In this document: piece after piece, positions 15,906-25,399 of the stretch
Numbering within the stretch: the stretch's first letter is position 1
How the letters are laid out: the number at the start of each line of letters is the position of its first letter
From: Phycisphaerales bacterium
GTDB taxonomy: Bacteria > Planctomycetota > Phycisphaerae > Sedimentisphaerales > Anaerobacaceae
Assembly: GCA_020352515.1 (NCBI GenBank)
Contig: CP070678.1
Coordinates: 438,471-490,035, forward strand
Length of the DNA stretch: 51,565 nt
Direction of reading: 5' to 3'
Notes under the pieces: model-generated
The model's input: only the letters and a program-made list of their open reading frames with translations
What the model was told of the DNA's origin: nothing
The model's database searches: none
Program-made: the position numbers and the translations under genes

Positions 15906-17276
15906 CTACAGGCGCCACGGCCTTCGCATCGGCCGACTCAGCATCTGGTTCGCCTCGGGGTCATCAATGAATTGCTCGGCCTTCGGGTCCCAGCGCAGCC
16001 TGCGCTTGAGCCTGACGGCGATGTCGTCGATCCGGCAGATTGTGTTCGACCGAACAGCTACATCGACCGGACAGGCCGCCTGCCGGCGCATCCTGATTGC
16101 GTCAAGAAAGTCCCTGTGGTGACTGCGGCTCTCGGCTAAGTGAATCTCGTTCGGGCCGATCACCGATCTCAAGAGCGACCGCGGATTGGCGTCCAGCTTG
16201 CCCCGGTTCACAAAGACCCACCCTTCGCTGCCGCGAAACAGAACGCCCTGGCTAAAGCCCTGAACCTGGGCCGGATGCCTCGCACTGGATGAGTTGTCCA
16301 TGTGAACCAGCGTGACGCCGTTCTCGAATTTGTTCTGGACCTGCCAGCTCAAGGCACAATCCGCCATCCCTTCCTTTGGGAACACGCCGGCGCCCTCTAT
16401 CTCGACCGGCCCGGTATCCTCCGTGCCGCCGCCCCACTGGGCGATATCCACGTGGTGAATGCCCCAGTTGCCGATGAACCCGATACAGTAATCCGAAATG
16501 TGGTACCAGATGCTGTAGTTCTGCGTCCAGTCGGCGTTGGGGCGCGAGGTGTAGGGCCTGCATCGCTCGAAGCTGTACGGCGCCCACGGCGCAGGGCCCA
16601 GCCACATCTCGTAATCGAAGCCATCGGGAACGGGCTCGACCGGCTGATTGGGGAAAGGTATGCTGCCGGGAACGCCCACGAGGATCGTATCGAGCTTGCC
16701 GATCCTGCCGTTGCGGACAAGCTCGCAGGCATAGCGGAAGTTCCTCGCCGACCGCTGCTGCGTGCCGAACTGGAACACAACCCCGTACCGCCGGATCGCC
16801 TCGCGAAGCACCTTGCCCGCCTCGAAGCTCCAGCCTATGGGCTTCTCGTAGTACATGTGCTTGCCTTTTCGCGCCGCCTCCAGGCCGATGAGCGCATGCC
16901 AGTGGTCCGGAGCCGCAATCATAACGGCATCGATCTTCTCCGATCCGGTAATCTCCCGAAAGTCGCCGTGCGTCGTGCAGTCCTTGTTCCCGTAGTGCCG
17001 ATCCACTATCTCCTTGGCCTTTCGACGCTGGCTCTCGCGGACGTCACACACCGCCGCAACTTGTACATCCGGCTGCCTCAGAAACTGCCGCATGTTCCCC
17101 GTTCCCTGAATCCCCAGCCCGATGCAGCCCATCACTATCCGATTGCTCGGCGCCGCCGTGCCTGACCTTCCCAGTGCCGCAGAAGGGACTACCTGGGGAA
17201 AAGAAAGCACACCGGCCGCAAGCCTCGAAGCACGCGCGACAAACTCCCGTCGATTCATCCGATGTTCTTTGCCCAT
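15906..17276 (-). CDS. Gfo/Idh/MocA family oxidoreductase with Tat signal
   Basis: A 456-aa NAD(P)-dependent sugar-oxidoreductase-type protein. The ATG at 17276 has AGAGGTGG upstream and gives MGKEHRMNRREFVARAS, a twin-arginine signal (RREFV) followed by a hydrophobic stretch; an internal ATG at 17258 is possible. The Rossmann fold opens with GCIGLGIQGTGNMRQFL and continues with VAAVCDVRES, MIAAPDHWHALIGLEAARKGKHM and YYEKPIG, the EKP lysine motif of the family. The C-terminal part (NWGIHHVDIAQWGGG) carries the conserved HxxD-type element. Planctomycetes contain many Tat-exported Gfo/Idh/MocA proteins next to sulfatases and glycosidases; they may act as oxidative glycosidases or sugar epimerases in the periplasm. 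The specific substrate is unknown. Confidence 0.9.
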   Translation of the reverse strand: MGKEHRMNRREFVARASRLAAGVLSFPQVVPSAALGRSGTAAPSNRIVMGCIGLGIQGTGNMRQFLRQPDVQVAAVCDVRESQRRKAKEIVDRHYGNKDCTTHGDFREITGSEKIDAVMIAAPDHWHALIGLEAARKGKHMYYEKPIGWSFEAGKVLREAIRRYGVVFQFGTQQRSARNFRYACELVRNGRIGKLDTILVGVPGSIPFPNQPVEPVPDGFDYEMWLGPAPWAPYSFERCRPYTSRPNADWTQNYSIWYHISDYCIGFIGNWGIHHVDIAQWGGGTEDTGPVEIEGAGVFPKEGMADCALSWQVQNKFENGVTLVHMDNSSSARHPAQVQGFSQGVLFRGSEGWVFVNRGKLDANPRSLLRSVIGPNEIHLAESRSHHRDFLDAIRMRRQAACPVDVAVRSNTICRIDDIAVRLKRRLRWDPKAEQFIDDPEANQMLSRPMRRPWRL

Positions 17277-17448
17277 AAGATGCCCACCTCTTTAGTAGCC
17301 ACCGAATCGCCTGCCAACCGGAAGGATTGTACCCCCCCACAGACCGTATGCAAAGGGATTCGACATAGAGCCAGGGCGCGGCGAACCGACAGCCCTTTGC
17401 CCGGCCCCGAGACTTCGATAGCGCGGCAAAATGCTCCCTGAGTTAGTC

Positions 17449-18984
17449 TCACACACGCACCGTATCGCCCACCGACTCCTGCCAGCGCCGCAACTCCGCC
17501 CGCAGGCGACGGATGACATCGCTGTGCCGGCCGGCATAGAAGAGATTTCGCGTTTCGCCGGGGTCCTTATTAAGATCGAATAACTGGCACAGGTCCGTGT
17601 CACTGAGGCACATCTTCCAGCCGTCCGGTGAAATAACGGCGCGCGAACGGTCGTTCTTAAGCCGCCCCAGCTCCTCCTTCGTCGCCAGCTGTGTGCCGCC
17701 CCGCTTGACCTTCACGGCCCCGCTGTTCGGATTCCACTCAACAAATACATGCCCCTCTTTGACCCGGCCGCCGGTCATCAGCCCGGCAAGGCTTTGACCC
17801 GGCAGATGCTCCGCCCGGCGCCCCGCCATAAGCTCGATAAGCGTCGGCATCATGTCGATATGACTTACACGCTCCTTCATGATCCGACGGCCCCCTTGCA
17901 TCTGCGGAATACGCATCAGCCACGGCACCCTGACCGCCTCCTCGTACATCACGCTCTTTTCCACCATGTGGTGCGAGCCCATCATGTCACCATGGTCGCT
18001 CGTGTACACGACAATCGTATCCTCAGCGAGCCCCAGCTCATCCAGAGTCCTGAGCATCCCGCCGAGGCTCCGGTCCACCTGGGTGACCAGCCCCCAGTAG
18101 CGCGCGATCAGGGCCCTTATGTCCTTCTCCCGCCCGCCGTATCTGGCCCGACAACACTCCCGGATGATACGGTACCGAAGCGGCTCGTTCTCCTCGAGAG
18201 GGTCGCCGAAGTTCGCCGGCAAATCCACCTGCTCCGGGTCGTGCTCGTCATCCAGCGGACCGAAGAAGGGCATGTGCGGTTCGAGAAAATTCACGTACAG
18301 AATAAACGGCTCTTTCCGGTGCCGCCGCAAAAAATCACACGCCTTCATTTCAAGGAATGCCGGCTTGCAGTGCTCGATGGGGCGCCGCGCGGCAAAGGAG
18401 CGGCTGAACTTTGTTCCGCTGTCCGGCTTGCAGCCGCGCTCGATGAGAAAATGGTGGTAGTCGCTGCGCTCGCTCCGGTCCCGCCCGGTGCGATAGTGGG
18501 CGCTGTACCCGTCCTCGATAGATGCCCACTCTTCGAAGCCGTGCTGCGCGAAGATTTCATCGCCAAGATGCCACTTGCCCATGTACGCCGTGCGATAGTC
18601 CTTATCATCGAGCAGCTCCGGCAGGCACTTGACGTCATCCGGCAGAGGGACGTTGTTCTTGATGCAGCCGGTCGTGTGCGGCCAAAGTCCCGTCATCACC
18701 GCCGAGCGGTTCGGCGTACAGACCGGCTGCGTTACGTACGCATTACTGAACACAAAGCTCTCGGCCGCGAGCTTGTTGAGGTTTGGCGCGTGAATCTTGC
18801 TGTTGCCGTATGCCGCCATCGTGTCCGCACGCTGTTCGTCCGTCCAGATAAAGAGCAAATTCGGCTTGCGGCGAACCCTGTAACCGGCGCTTCCGAACGC
18901 CCGCGGGCCGCCCGCCAGAACGCCCGCGGCGGTCACACCCGCCGCCTTCATAAAATCACGACGTGAACTAACGTGGTTTGCCAT
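17449..18984 (-). CDS. Arylsulfatase-type sulfatase with Tat signal (S1 family)
   Basis: Start set to the ATG at 18984 behind AAAAGGGG; it yields MANHVSSRRDFMKAAGVTAAG, a Tat signal (SRRDFMK). The longer frame from 19041 lacks a ribosome site. About 511 aa. Type I sulfatase features: metal-binding IWTDEQRAD near the N-terminus, PVCTPNRSAVMTG with the CxPxR motif whose Cys becomes formylglycine, YMGKWHLGD, and VVYTSDHGDMMGSHHM supplying metal ligands. It hydrolyses sulfate esters, probably on a sulfated polysaccharide or its oligosaccharides. No formylglycine-generating enzyme is in the window. It sits between the Gfo/Idh oxidoreductase and the GH32-like gene on the same strand and probably shares their operon. 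Confidence 0.92.
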   Translation of the reverse strand: MANHVSSRRDFMKAAGVTAAGVLAGGPRAFGSAGYRVRRKPNLLFIWTDEQRADTMAAYGNSKIHAPNLNKLAAESFVFSNAYVTQPVCTPNRSAVMTGLWPHTTGCIKNNVPLPDDVKCLPELLDDKDYRTAYMGKWHLGDEIFAQHGFEEWASIEDGYSAHYRTGRDRSERSDYHHFLIERGCKPDSGTKFSRSFAARRPIEHCKPAFLEMKACDFLRRHRKEPFILYVNFLEPHMPFFGPLDDEHDPEQVDLPANFGDPLEENEPLRYRIIRECCRARYGGREKDIRALIARYWGLVTQVDRSLGGMLRTLDELGLAEDTIVVYTSDHGDMMGSHHMVEKSVMYEEAVRVPWLMRIPQMQGGRRIMKERVSHIDMMPTLIELMAGRRAEHLPGQSLAGLMTGGRVKEGHVFVEWNPNSGAVKVKRGGTQLATKEELGRLKNDRSRAVISPDGWKMCLSDTDLCQLFDLNKDPGETRNLFYAGRHSDVIRRLRAELRRWQESVGDTVRV

Positions 18985-19044
18985 CTTAACCCCTTTTAGT
19001 TGGTTCTTTGCCAACACCATCAGTGCATTAAAAACAGACATAGC

Positions 19045-21111
19045 TCAAGGACCCGCATAGATTGATTTCATCTTCCAGCCTCTGACACTGGCCGTCATAT
19101 CGCCGCCTCTGGTGAAAAGGCTTATCCCTACATTTTCCTTATCGTGTTTTTGCATATATACGGCCGCCTGGCGATCATTAGCGAATACCTCCACCATGCC
19201 CTTGTCCAGAAAGATGCGAAGCTTCAAATCTTCACCCTCCTTCAGTTCGAACGGAGGCTCAATCCCACCCATCGCCAGAACCTTGCTCTGAGGCTTGATG
19301 GTGATAGGAAAGCCCCTGCCCTCTTCATCGCAGAATACACTCACGCCATATTCTCTGGCCCCGGTTGGTTTGATTGTAACGCTCAGTTCCAGAGTATCAC
19401 CGGAAATATCCTTGAGCATGTGGCTGCTGTTGCTCTTGACGGTGATCTCGGCTTCTTCCTTCCAGTCATAGCGGAGCTTCTCAAGCTCCCGCAGCGGCTT
19501 GATGCGCAGCACGCCGTCGGCCGGCAGGCTAAGCTCTCGAGGAAGTGACTGAATGGCGGTCTGCGGGCCCTCAAGCCTGCACCAGGCCCACATCACGCGC
19601 CGGCCGTCCGGGGCCAGCAGCGACTCCGGCGCGAAGAAATTCCAGTCCTTCCAGTTCATCATGGCGTGAGACTCGGGAAGATACTTTTCGTCCTTGAACT
19701 CGCCCAGGTAGTAACGGCACCCCATCCTGTGACTGATGCAAAGAAGCATCCACTTGCCGCCTATCTTGAACATATTCGGACAGGAGACGTCTTCATTCCT
19801 GCTTACACCCAGATCCGGCATCTCTTCGTGTAGCAGCAGGCCCACATACTCCCACTCTTCAAGATTCTGGGATTTCATCAGGTGGGGCGGGGCCCCGCCG
19901 GATATCGCATAATAGGTGTCGCCATTCAGCCAGCAGTCGGGATCCCACATGCGTATCTTGGCCACCTGGCCGGATTCGGTCCTGGGCTTAACAGCGACCG
20001 GCTTGGTCCATTCATCCAGGTTATCATCCATCGCAAAGGCCAGGTGATTATTCCCGGAACCCTGCCCGTGATATATCATTGCCGGCCGACCCTCTTTGGT
20101 AAAGAATCCCGTGCCGCTGAACATGCCGTGACCCGTATTCGGACCGACAAGCACGGTCGGATGCCATCGCCACCTGACCATATCCCTGCTGGATACGTGG
20201 GCGAATGCAAAACCGTGTTTGTTCTTGTAAATATAGTGCAGATGATACCGGCCCTTGTAGTAGTAGGCCGGGTTCGGATCGCCCGGCATACCCACCCCGG
20301 GCCCCGGGTGGGCAAGATGGTACGTTAACCAGTCGGCCGGCACATCTTTCGGCATGGCCGGCGTCTCCGGAACATACGGCGGCCCCGGCGCCCGAGCGCC
20401 GCCATCACGGGTGGCCGTCTCAACATCCTCCTCGCTAACGCCCGCCACCAGAACGGAATCTTCGTCCAGAACCAGCTTGCCGCCCGCCAGCTTCGCCCCC
20501 TTCTTCATCCTGCTGTGTCCGAATCGACCCGCACGATCCTCGACCTTCTCGCCCTCGAAGTCCCACCAAGCGTAGGGCTCGATCTCCGATTTCCTGTTCG
20601 GCCGAAGCGATCTAATCTCTGCCACGCTCAGCGCCCTGCTATAGATACGGGCGTCCTCTATTGACCCGGATATCTGCCCCCCTCCCGCCCCCACATGCCG
20701 CAAACCGAACACCGCAATATTATTCTCAGGACTCAACAGGTCAATGTTCTTGGCCTTGTACGATGCATAGCTCTCGCCGTTGCGGTAAATCAGTATCTCC
20801 TCGCCCCTGTAAACGATAGCCATCTGCACCATCGTCTTGTTGTCGGCGGTCTCCCGGGCATACTTGTCCTGGGCTCTCTCCGTGCGCTTATGATAGTCGC
20901 TGCCGGCCATCCATTTGCCTTGCTGAAGCTCGCCAAAGACTATCGCGTCGAACTGATCTCCGCTCTGGATCGTAAGCGCACTGCCGCCGCGCAGCGTCAG
21001 ATCGCCCAAGGCAATCCAGGCCACCAGCGTCTTGGCAGACCTCTCTGTGCCCGCACCGCAAAGAGAAAGTGCCGCCAAAACCGTCATGAAGCTTACCATT
21101 ATCGTCTTCAT
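19045..21111 (-). CDS. GH32-like (fructosidase-family) protein with LamG domain
   Basis: A 688-aa exported protein; ATG at 21111 follows GGGGAG, with signal peptide MKTIMVSFMTVLAALSLCGA. Residues ~30-170 are a LamG/concanavalin-like domain (VYRGEEILIYRNGE, GSIEDARIYSRALSVAEI). Residues ~245-510 form a five-bladed propeller with GH32-type motifs: DPNPAYYYKGRYHLHYIY (the NDPN-like nucleophile block), RMWDPDCW (RDP-like block) and EDVSCPNMF (EC-type acid/base block). The rest is a GH32-type C-terminal beta-sandwich (SLPRELSL, LELSVTIKP, LRIFLDKGMVEVFAND). GH32 enzymes act on beta-fructosides, though planctomycete relatives may have other substrates. It is the first gene of the minus-strand carbohydrate operon; its stop lies about 60 bp upstream of the sulfatase start. 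Confidence 0.8.
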   Translation of the reverse strand: MKTIMVSFMTVLAALSLCGAGTERSAKTLVAWIALGDLTLRGGSALTIQSGDQFDAIVFGELQQGKWMAGSDYHKRTERAQDKYARETADNKTMVQMAIVYRGEEILIYRNGESYASYKAKNIDLLSPENNIAVFGLRHVGAGGGQISGSIEDARIYSRALSVAEIRSLRPNRKSEIEPYAWWDFEGEKVEDRAGRFGHSRMKKGAKLAGGKLVLDEDSVLVAGVSEEDVETATRDGGARAPGPPYVPETPAMPKDVPADWLTYHLAHPGPGVGMPGDPNPAYYYKGRYHLHYIYKNKHGFAFAHVSSRDMVRWRWHPTVLVGPNTGHGMFSGTGFFTKEGRPAMIYHGQGSGNNHLAFAMDDNLDEWTKPVAVKPRTESGQVAKIRMWDPDCWLNGDTYYAISGGAPPHLMKSQNLEEWEYVGLLLHEEMPDLGVSRNEDVSCPNMFKIGGKWMLLCISHRMGCRYYLGEFKDEKYLPESHAMMNWKDWNFFAPESLLAPDGRRVMWAWCRLEGPQTAIQSLPRELSLPADGVLRIKPLRELEKLRYDWKEEAEITVKSNSSHMLKDISGDTLELSVTIKPTGAREYGVSVFCDEEGRGFPITIKPQSKVLAMGGIEPPFELKEGEDLKLRIFLDKGMVEVFANDRQAAVYMQKHDKENVGISLFTRGGDMTASVRGWKMKSIYAGP

Positions 21112-22068
21112 AGTCTCCCCTTACCGATTAATCCTATATTCTTTTGGTCAGCCATACATCAACACAGTCCATATCCACGCTCCCATCATAACAGAATAGA
21201 GGCGGCCTGAATACCCGCCTGCTGTCACATCCCCTTTTTTATAGATGGGAACGCTGGAGACCGTCAGGGCCGCGATTCCGCTCTCTCCATAGCGCACGCT
21301 TTAAGCCGAATCCAAAAAATGCAATAGGGCCTGACATCCGCATAACTCACTTTTTAAGTTACTGCCGACGCGTCTGCCGGCCATAAAAACTCGTTGTCAA
21401 CAGGGTTTTCAGCAATTTCCGCTGTTGGCCGGATCCGCCCGTACGGCTTGATAGGCCTGCCAACGTTCCGGGAGCATCCGGATTCGGTGGTCGTGGAGGC
21501 AAGGTTGCCACACCGCAAACCGGATTTGCCGGCGAGAAAAGACGCTGCCAGCACTATTCAGCCAATCTAACCTTGAAGCACAAATTGCTGCTCAGTTCTT
21601 GTGGCCTGAAGGCGGCACTGACCGTACCGCAGAAGACAACTTCAGTAGAAAACCCGTATTTACCACGATAAACAGTCTCGCCGATGCACGGTTATATGGC
21701 CCCGAAATCAAAGGCACTGCTGGGGCGTTACCGGTTGCACAAGGGCCGCAGAAGCGCCGTTCTCAAGGTCAAATGAGAAATATCGGGTCCTATACTGAGA
21801 ACATGGTCCGGTTTTATGCGTAGTACCGGTGTCTGTGGATAGGCAGAGGCGTATTAGGCTGTGTCTGAAAACCGATTGCCTGGTTTCGAGCGGCTTGTTC
21901 GACCTGTGGCGGCGTCCGTCTCCATCGCCGTATCGCCGGGGATACACCTGCTTCGGCGTCCTTGCCAGTGGCCGAACCGCTCGCTCTCGGGCCAACGGCA
22001 GCGTTTTCAGACAAAGTCCAGTCCAAGACCCGGCAGCCTAAAAGGCCGGAAAGTCCGGTGACAGAATA
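21112..22068. other. 957-bp intergenic gap between divergent genes, holding a foldback element
   Basis: No frame here has a ribosome site or recognisable protein. The notable content is the 152-bp foldback repeat at 21862-22013. The left part should hold the promoter of the GH32-led operon and the right part that of the spermidine-synthase-like gene, but I see no clear -35/-10 pair. Confidence 0.5.
21862..22013. repeat. 152-bp foldback (MITE-like) element
   Basis: Perfect 11-bp terminal inverted repeats TGTCTGAAAAC (21862-21872) and GTTTTCAGACA (22003-22013) enclose further nested inverted repeats: CGAGCGG (21887-21893) with CCGCTCG (21977-21983), and GTATC (21930-21934) with GATAC (21941-21945) around the exact centre. 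The outer and inner pairs share the same midpoint (about 21937.5), so the whole unit folds into one long imperfect hairpin. No transposase is encoded. It could be a miniature inverted-repeat transposable element or a structured RNA/regulatory element about 55 bp upstream of the next gene. Confidence 0.65.
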
Positions 22069-25000
22069 ATGAGATTAGGGACAGAATCGGACTTCGGGTG
22101 GTGGCAGGTGGGGCGTAGAACATCCAATACGAGGACGCAGGACCGGCCCAGGGCGGCAGTTGCCCTGATTACGATGATTTACTTCTTCTCGGGGATCTGC
22201 TCGCTCATCGACGAGGTTGTATGGGTGCGCCTGCTCAAGCTGACGCTCGGCAACACTGTCTATGCATCGAGCGTCGTTGTCTCCACGTTCATGGGAGGAC
22301 TGGCCCTCGGCGCTCTGGTCATGGGCCGCTATGCAGATCGAATAAAGCGGCGTCTGCGGGCTTATGCGGCCCTGGAAATGTGCATAACTCTCTCAGCCCT
22401 GCTGATGCCGGTCGGCCTGACACTCACAGGGGGGCTTTACCGCTGGTATTTCGTCAGATTCGATGCATCCCCGGCCGGGTTGATGTTTCTGCAGGTATTC
22501 ATCTCGGGCGTGTTGCTGCTCGTGCCAACAATGCTGATGGGAAGCACCCTGCCGTTGCTGGGCAGGTATGTTACCGGACTGGAGGAACGGGTCGGGCATC
22601 TTGTGGGAAGATTGTACGCTCTCAATACTCTGGGGGCGGCCACCGGTTGTTTTCTTGCCGGATTCGTCTTTATAAGAGTCGCCGGTGTTATGGGCTCTTT
22701 GTACATTGCGGCCTGCCTGAATGTGGCCGTCGCTTTAGGGGGCTGGTGGCTGTCACGCTGCTGGGATGCGTCGGGCCGGGCCAAGGTTACACAGGCGCCG
22801 AGGCCGGGCCCCGCCGAAGCAATGCGCGTCTCTGTCCCGGGCAGGCAGGCAACACTTATAGCGGCTTGTTTTCTGAGCGGATTCATCAGCATAGGCTATG
22901 AGCTTCTATGGATGCGAAGCATTGTCGTTCCATTGGGCGGTTTCACCTATGTCTTCTCGGCGGTGCTAACCGTATATCTGTTCGGCAATGTGATAGGGGC
23001 CTGGATCGGCAGCAGACTCTCGCGTCGGCTCGCGTGTCCCGGCGCAGTATTCGGTGTCACTCTGGCGCTTCTTGGGGCACTCGGGATTCTGTACATTCCG
23101 TGGTTCCGCGCCTGGTTCGCGTTTCTTGACCGGCTGCCCGCTTTGAAGTCCGCATTCGAGGCCACTCTGGGCGCCGCCGGCATCAGAAAGGCGAGCCTGC
23201 CGATCTTCCACGGGACCGCTTTGTTTCTGGTACCCTCGATCGCGATGGGGATCGGATTTCCGCTCGCCATGCAGGCCTGGGGCAAGCTCCATCAGAAGGT
23301 CGGGCGTACTACCGCAACCGTTTATGCAGTCAATACCATCGGCGCCGTGCTGGGGGGTCTTATCACCGGCTTTCTCCTGATCCCAGGGCTGGGCGTACAG
23401 GGCTCAATGCTGCTTCTGTCTCTCGGCGGCATATGGCTCGGAGGTTTGATGATAACGAGGTTTTATCCAACCTCGGCCCGGATCGCCTCGGTCGGCGCAG
23501 TCCTCGCGACCCTTGCGCTTTCGATGGCGGCACTGGGCGTGCCCGCCAACCTGTTCAAGCAAACCCTTGGTGAGGTCTACGGGGGAAATATCCTCGAAAT
23601 CCGTGAGGGAGTGACAACCACTGTCGCGGTCACGAAAAAGAAGAGCCGCCATCTCGCGATGGTAATAGACAATATCGAGATGGCCGGTGACGGCGTCAGG
23701 AGATCCGCACAGAAGACACTCGGGCACCTGCCCGTACTGCTGCACGGCGACCCCAAAGACGTGCTTTCATTCGGCTTCGGCACCGGTGAGACATCCTATT
23801 GCCTTGCACGGCACGACCTTAGGAGAATCGACTGCGTGGAAATCTCGCCGGAAGTAACGGATATGGCGCTAAAGCACTTCGCACACATAAACCTCGGAGA
23901 GGACCTCGCCCGGAAGGTCAATATGATATATATGGACGGCAAAAACTTCCTCGGCATGACCGGCCGAAGGTACGATATCATTATAAACGATTCGAACGTT
24001 CACTCCACGTCCGGCAGCGCTCCGCTCTTCACAAAAGAGCACTTTCAAAATGCGCTCGCTCATCTCAGGAACGGCGGGCTTTTTGTGACAAAGCTGCATC
24101 TTGAGGGCTATCCGAAGTCGCACTTCGAAAGCATACTCGGAACGTTTAGCCAGGTCTTTCCTCACTTGACGGTATGGTTTCCAGTAACCCGGCCGTTCGT
24201 CTTCTTCTACCTTGTCGGCTCCCGAGAACCACAGCTTTTTTCACCGGAAAAGATCGACAAAGAGCTGGCCAAAGAGCGCGTCCGCAAAAGCGTACAGTAT
24301 TTGCGGTATGGCGAAAGTGCCGATGTCTTGAGCTGCTATGTGTGCGACAAGGCGGATATTGGGCGCTACCTTTCCCGATACACCGCCAACAGCGACTACA
24401 GGCCCTTCATAGAGTTCAGCCTGCACGCGGATAGAATGGTCATCGAGCACTATCTCTCGGAATTGCTTCGGACGGTGCGCCGTGGCTCAATCACCGATCA
24501 CATCAACTGGGGCGGACTCTCTACACAGCAGCGCACGAACTGGCAGCGGGGCTTTATGCTGCGCTACGAGGTTGCGGGCCTGATTCTCCAGGCGCACGCC
24601 AATCAAACATTTCTCAGCAGGCTGATCGCCGGCTACCGGGGCCTGAAGCTGATGCCCGGTCACCCGACTCTAATTTCGATGCGAGACAGATCCCTGTCGG
24701 AGATCGAAATAGCCCTCTATGCCGGTATAGTCTCGCCGGTGGCCGTGGCCAAGGACATGGACAACCTCTTGCTCGGGCGCCCCGATATGGGCTCTGCATG
24801 GCTTGTCAAATCAATGGCGCTCCGCAAAAGCAGCGATCTTGAAGGGGCCTTTCTTGCCGGCGGCAAGGCGGTGGAAAACTCGCCGGACAACCCGAAGGCG
24901 CACATCAATATGGGTGTCATTCTGGCACAAAAAGGCAGATCGGAGGATGCGGCCGACTGCCTGTCGAAGGCCCTTGAGCTCAACAGCCACGACGCGCAGG

Positions 25001-25317
25001 CACACTATACGATGGCTAAAATCCTTGCCGAACAGGGCAAGATCGAACAGACACTTGTCCATTATGACGAGGCGGTCAAGCTTCGGCCGGAAATTGACAT
25101 AGCCCCCGGCCTTCATCAGCTTCTGGCGGCCAACTATGCCAGGGCAGGCCAGTTTACCAAGGCTCTGACCTGTGCGAAAAAGGCTCTTGAGCTTGCCCGT
25201 TCCACACGCAACACGGACCAGATACGTCGAATTGAACAGTCTTTGGAGGAGTATGCCAAATACGCCGACCGCCCGGCCGGCTCCCGGCACGGGCGGCCGC
25301 CACGGCCCCGGTTGTGA
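22069..25317 (+). CDS. Membrane spermidine synthase-like methyltransferase-fold protein with TPR tail
   Basis: A 1082-aa fusion. Residues ~30-510 form an MFS-like membrane domain of about 12-14 helices, opening with FFSGICSLIDEVVWVRLLKL, the signature of fused 'MFS/spermidine synthase' proteins. Residues ~530-780 are a spermidine-synthase-type Rossmann domain: VLSFGFGTGETSY (SAM/dcSAM-binding glycine loop), DCVEISPEV, YDIIINDSNVHST and LFTKEHFQNAL. Residues ~890-1060 are TPR repeats (NPKAHINMGVILAQKGRSEDAADCLSKAL type pattern). True aminopropyl transfer is not assured; many such membrane fusions have unknown substrates. The start is the first ATG in frame, without a strong ribosome site, so it may be a few codons off. 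It reads away from the carbohydrate operon; no partner genes are adjacent. Confidence 0.85.
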   Translation: MRLGTESDFGWWQVGRRTSNTRTQDRPRAAVALITMIYFFSGICSLIDEVVWVRLLKLTLGNTVYASSVVVSTFMGGLALGALVMGRYADRIKRRLRAYAALEMCITLSALLMPVGLTLTGGLYRWYFVRFDASPAGLMFLQVFISGVLLLVPTMLMGSTLPLLGRYVTGLEERVGHLVGRLYALNTLGAATGCFLAGFVFIRVAGVMGSLYIAACLNVAVALGGWWLSRCWDASGRAKVTQAPRPGPAEAMRVSVPGRQATLIAACFLSGFISIGYELLWMRSIVVPLGGFTYVFSAVLTVYLFGNVIGAWIGSRLSRRLACPGAVFGVTLALLGALGILYIPWFRAWFAFLDRLPALKSAFEATLGAAGIRKASLPIFHGTALFLVPSIAMGIGFPLAMQAWGKLHQKVGRTTATVYAVNTIGAVLGGLITGFLLIPGLGVQGSMLLLSLGGIWLGGLMITRFYPTSARIASVGAVLATLALSMAALGVPANLFKQTLGEVYGGNILEIREGVTTTVAVTKKKSRHLAMVIDNIEMAGDGVRRSAQKTLGHLPVLLHGDPKDVLSFGFGTGETSYCLARHDLRRIDCVEISPEVTDMALKHFAHINLGEDLARKVNMIYMDGKNFLGMTGRRYDIIINDSNVHSTSGSAPLFTKEHFQNALAHLRNGGLFVTKLHLEGYPKSHFESILGTFSQVFPHLTVWFPVTRPFVFFYLVGSREPQLFSPEKIDKELAKERVRKSVQYLRYGESADVLSCYVCDKADIGRYLSRYTANSDYRPFIEFSLHADRMVIEHYLSELLRTVRRGSITDHINWGGLSTQQRTNWQRGFMLRYEVAGLILQAHANQTFLSRLIAGYRGLKLMPGHPTLISMRDRSLSEIEIALYAGIVSPVAVAKDMDNLLLGRPDMGSAWLVKSMALRKSSDLEGAFLAGGKAVENSPDNPKAHINMGVILAQKGRSEDAADCLSKALELNSHDAQAHYTMAKILAEQGKIEQTLVHYDEAVKLRPEIDIAPGLHQLLAANYARAGQFTKALTCAKKALELARSTRNTDQIRRIEQSLEEYAKYADRPAGSRHGRPPRPRL

Positions 25318-25399
25318 GCTGACATGACTGCCGCGCGCCCGGGACTCTTCAACCACCCATGTTAAAGTATGATTCCAATCGACGATTCTAAATCCGGGC

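Noticed and set aside
14734..16122. 462-codon plus-strand frame opposite the ceramidase-family gene
   Set aside because: Runs across two well-supported minus-strand genes and the space between; composition (Arg/His/Pro-rich) is typical of antisense frames.
17749..18966. 405-codon plus-strand frame opposite the sulfatase
   Set aside because: Antisense to the catalytic motifs of the sulfatase; no homology features of its own.
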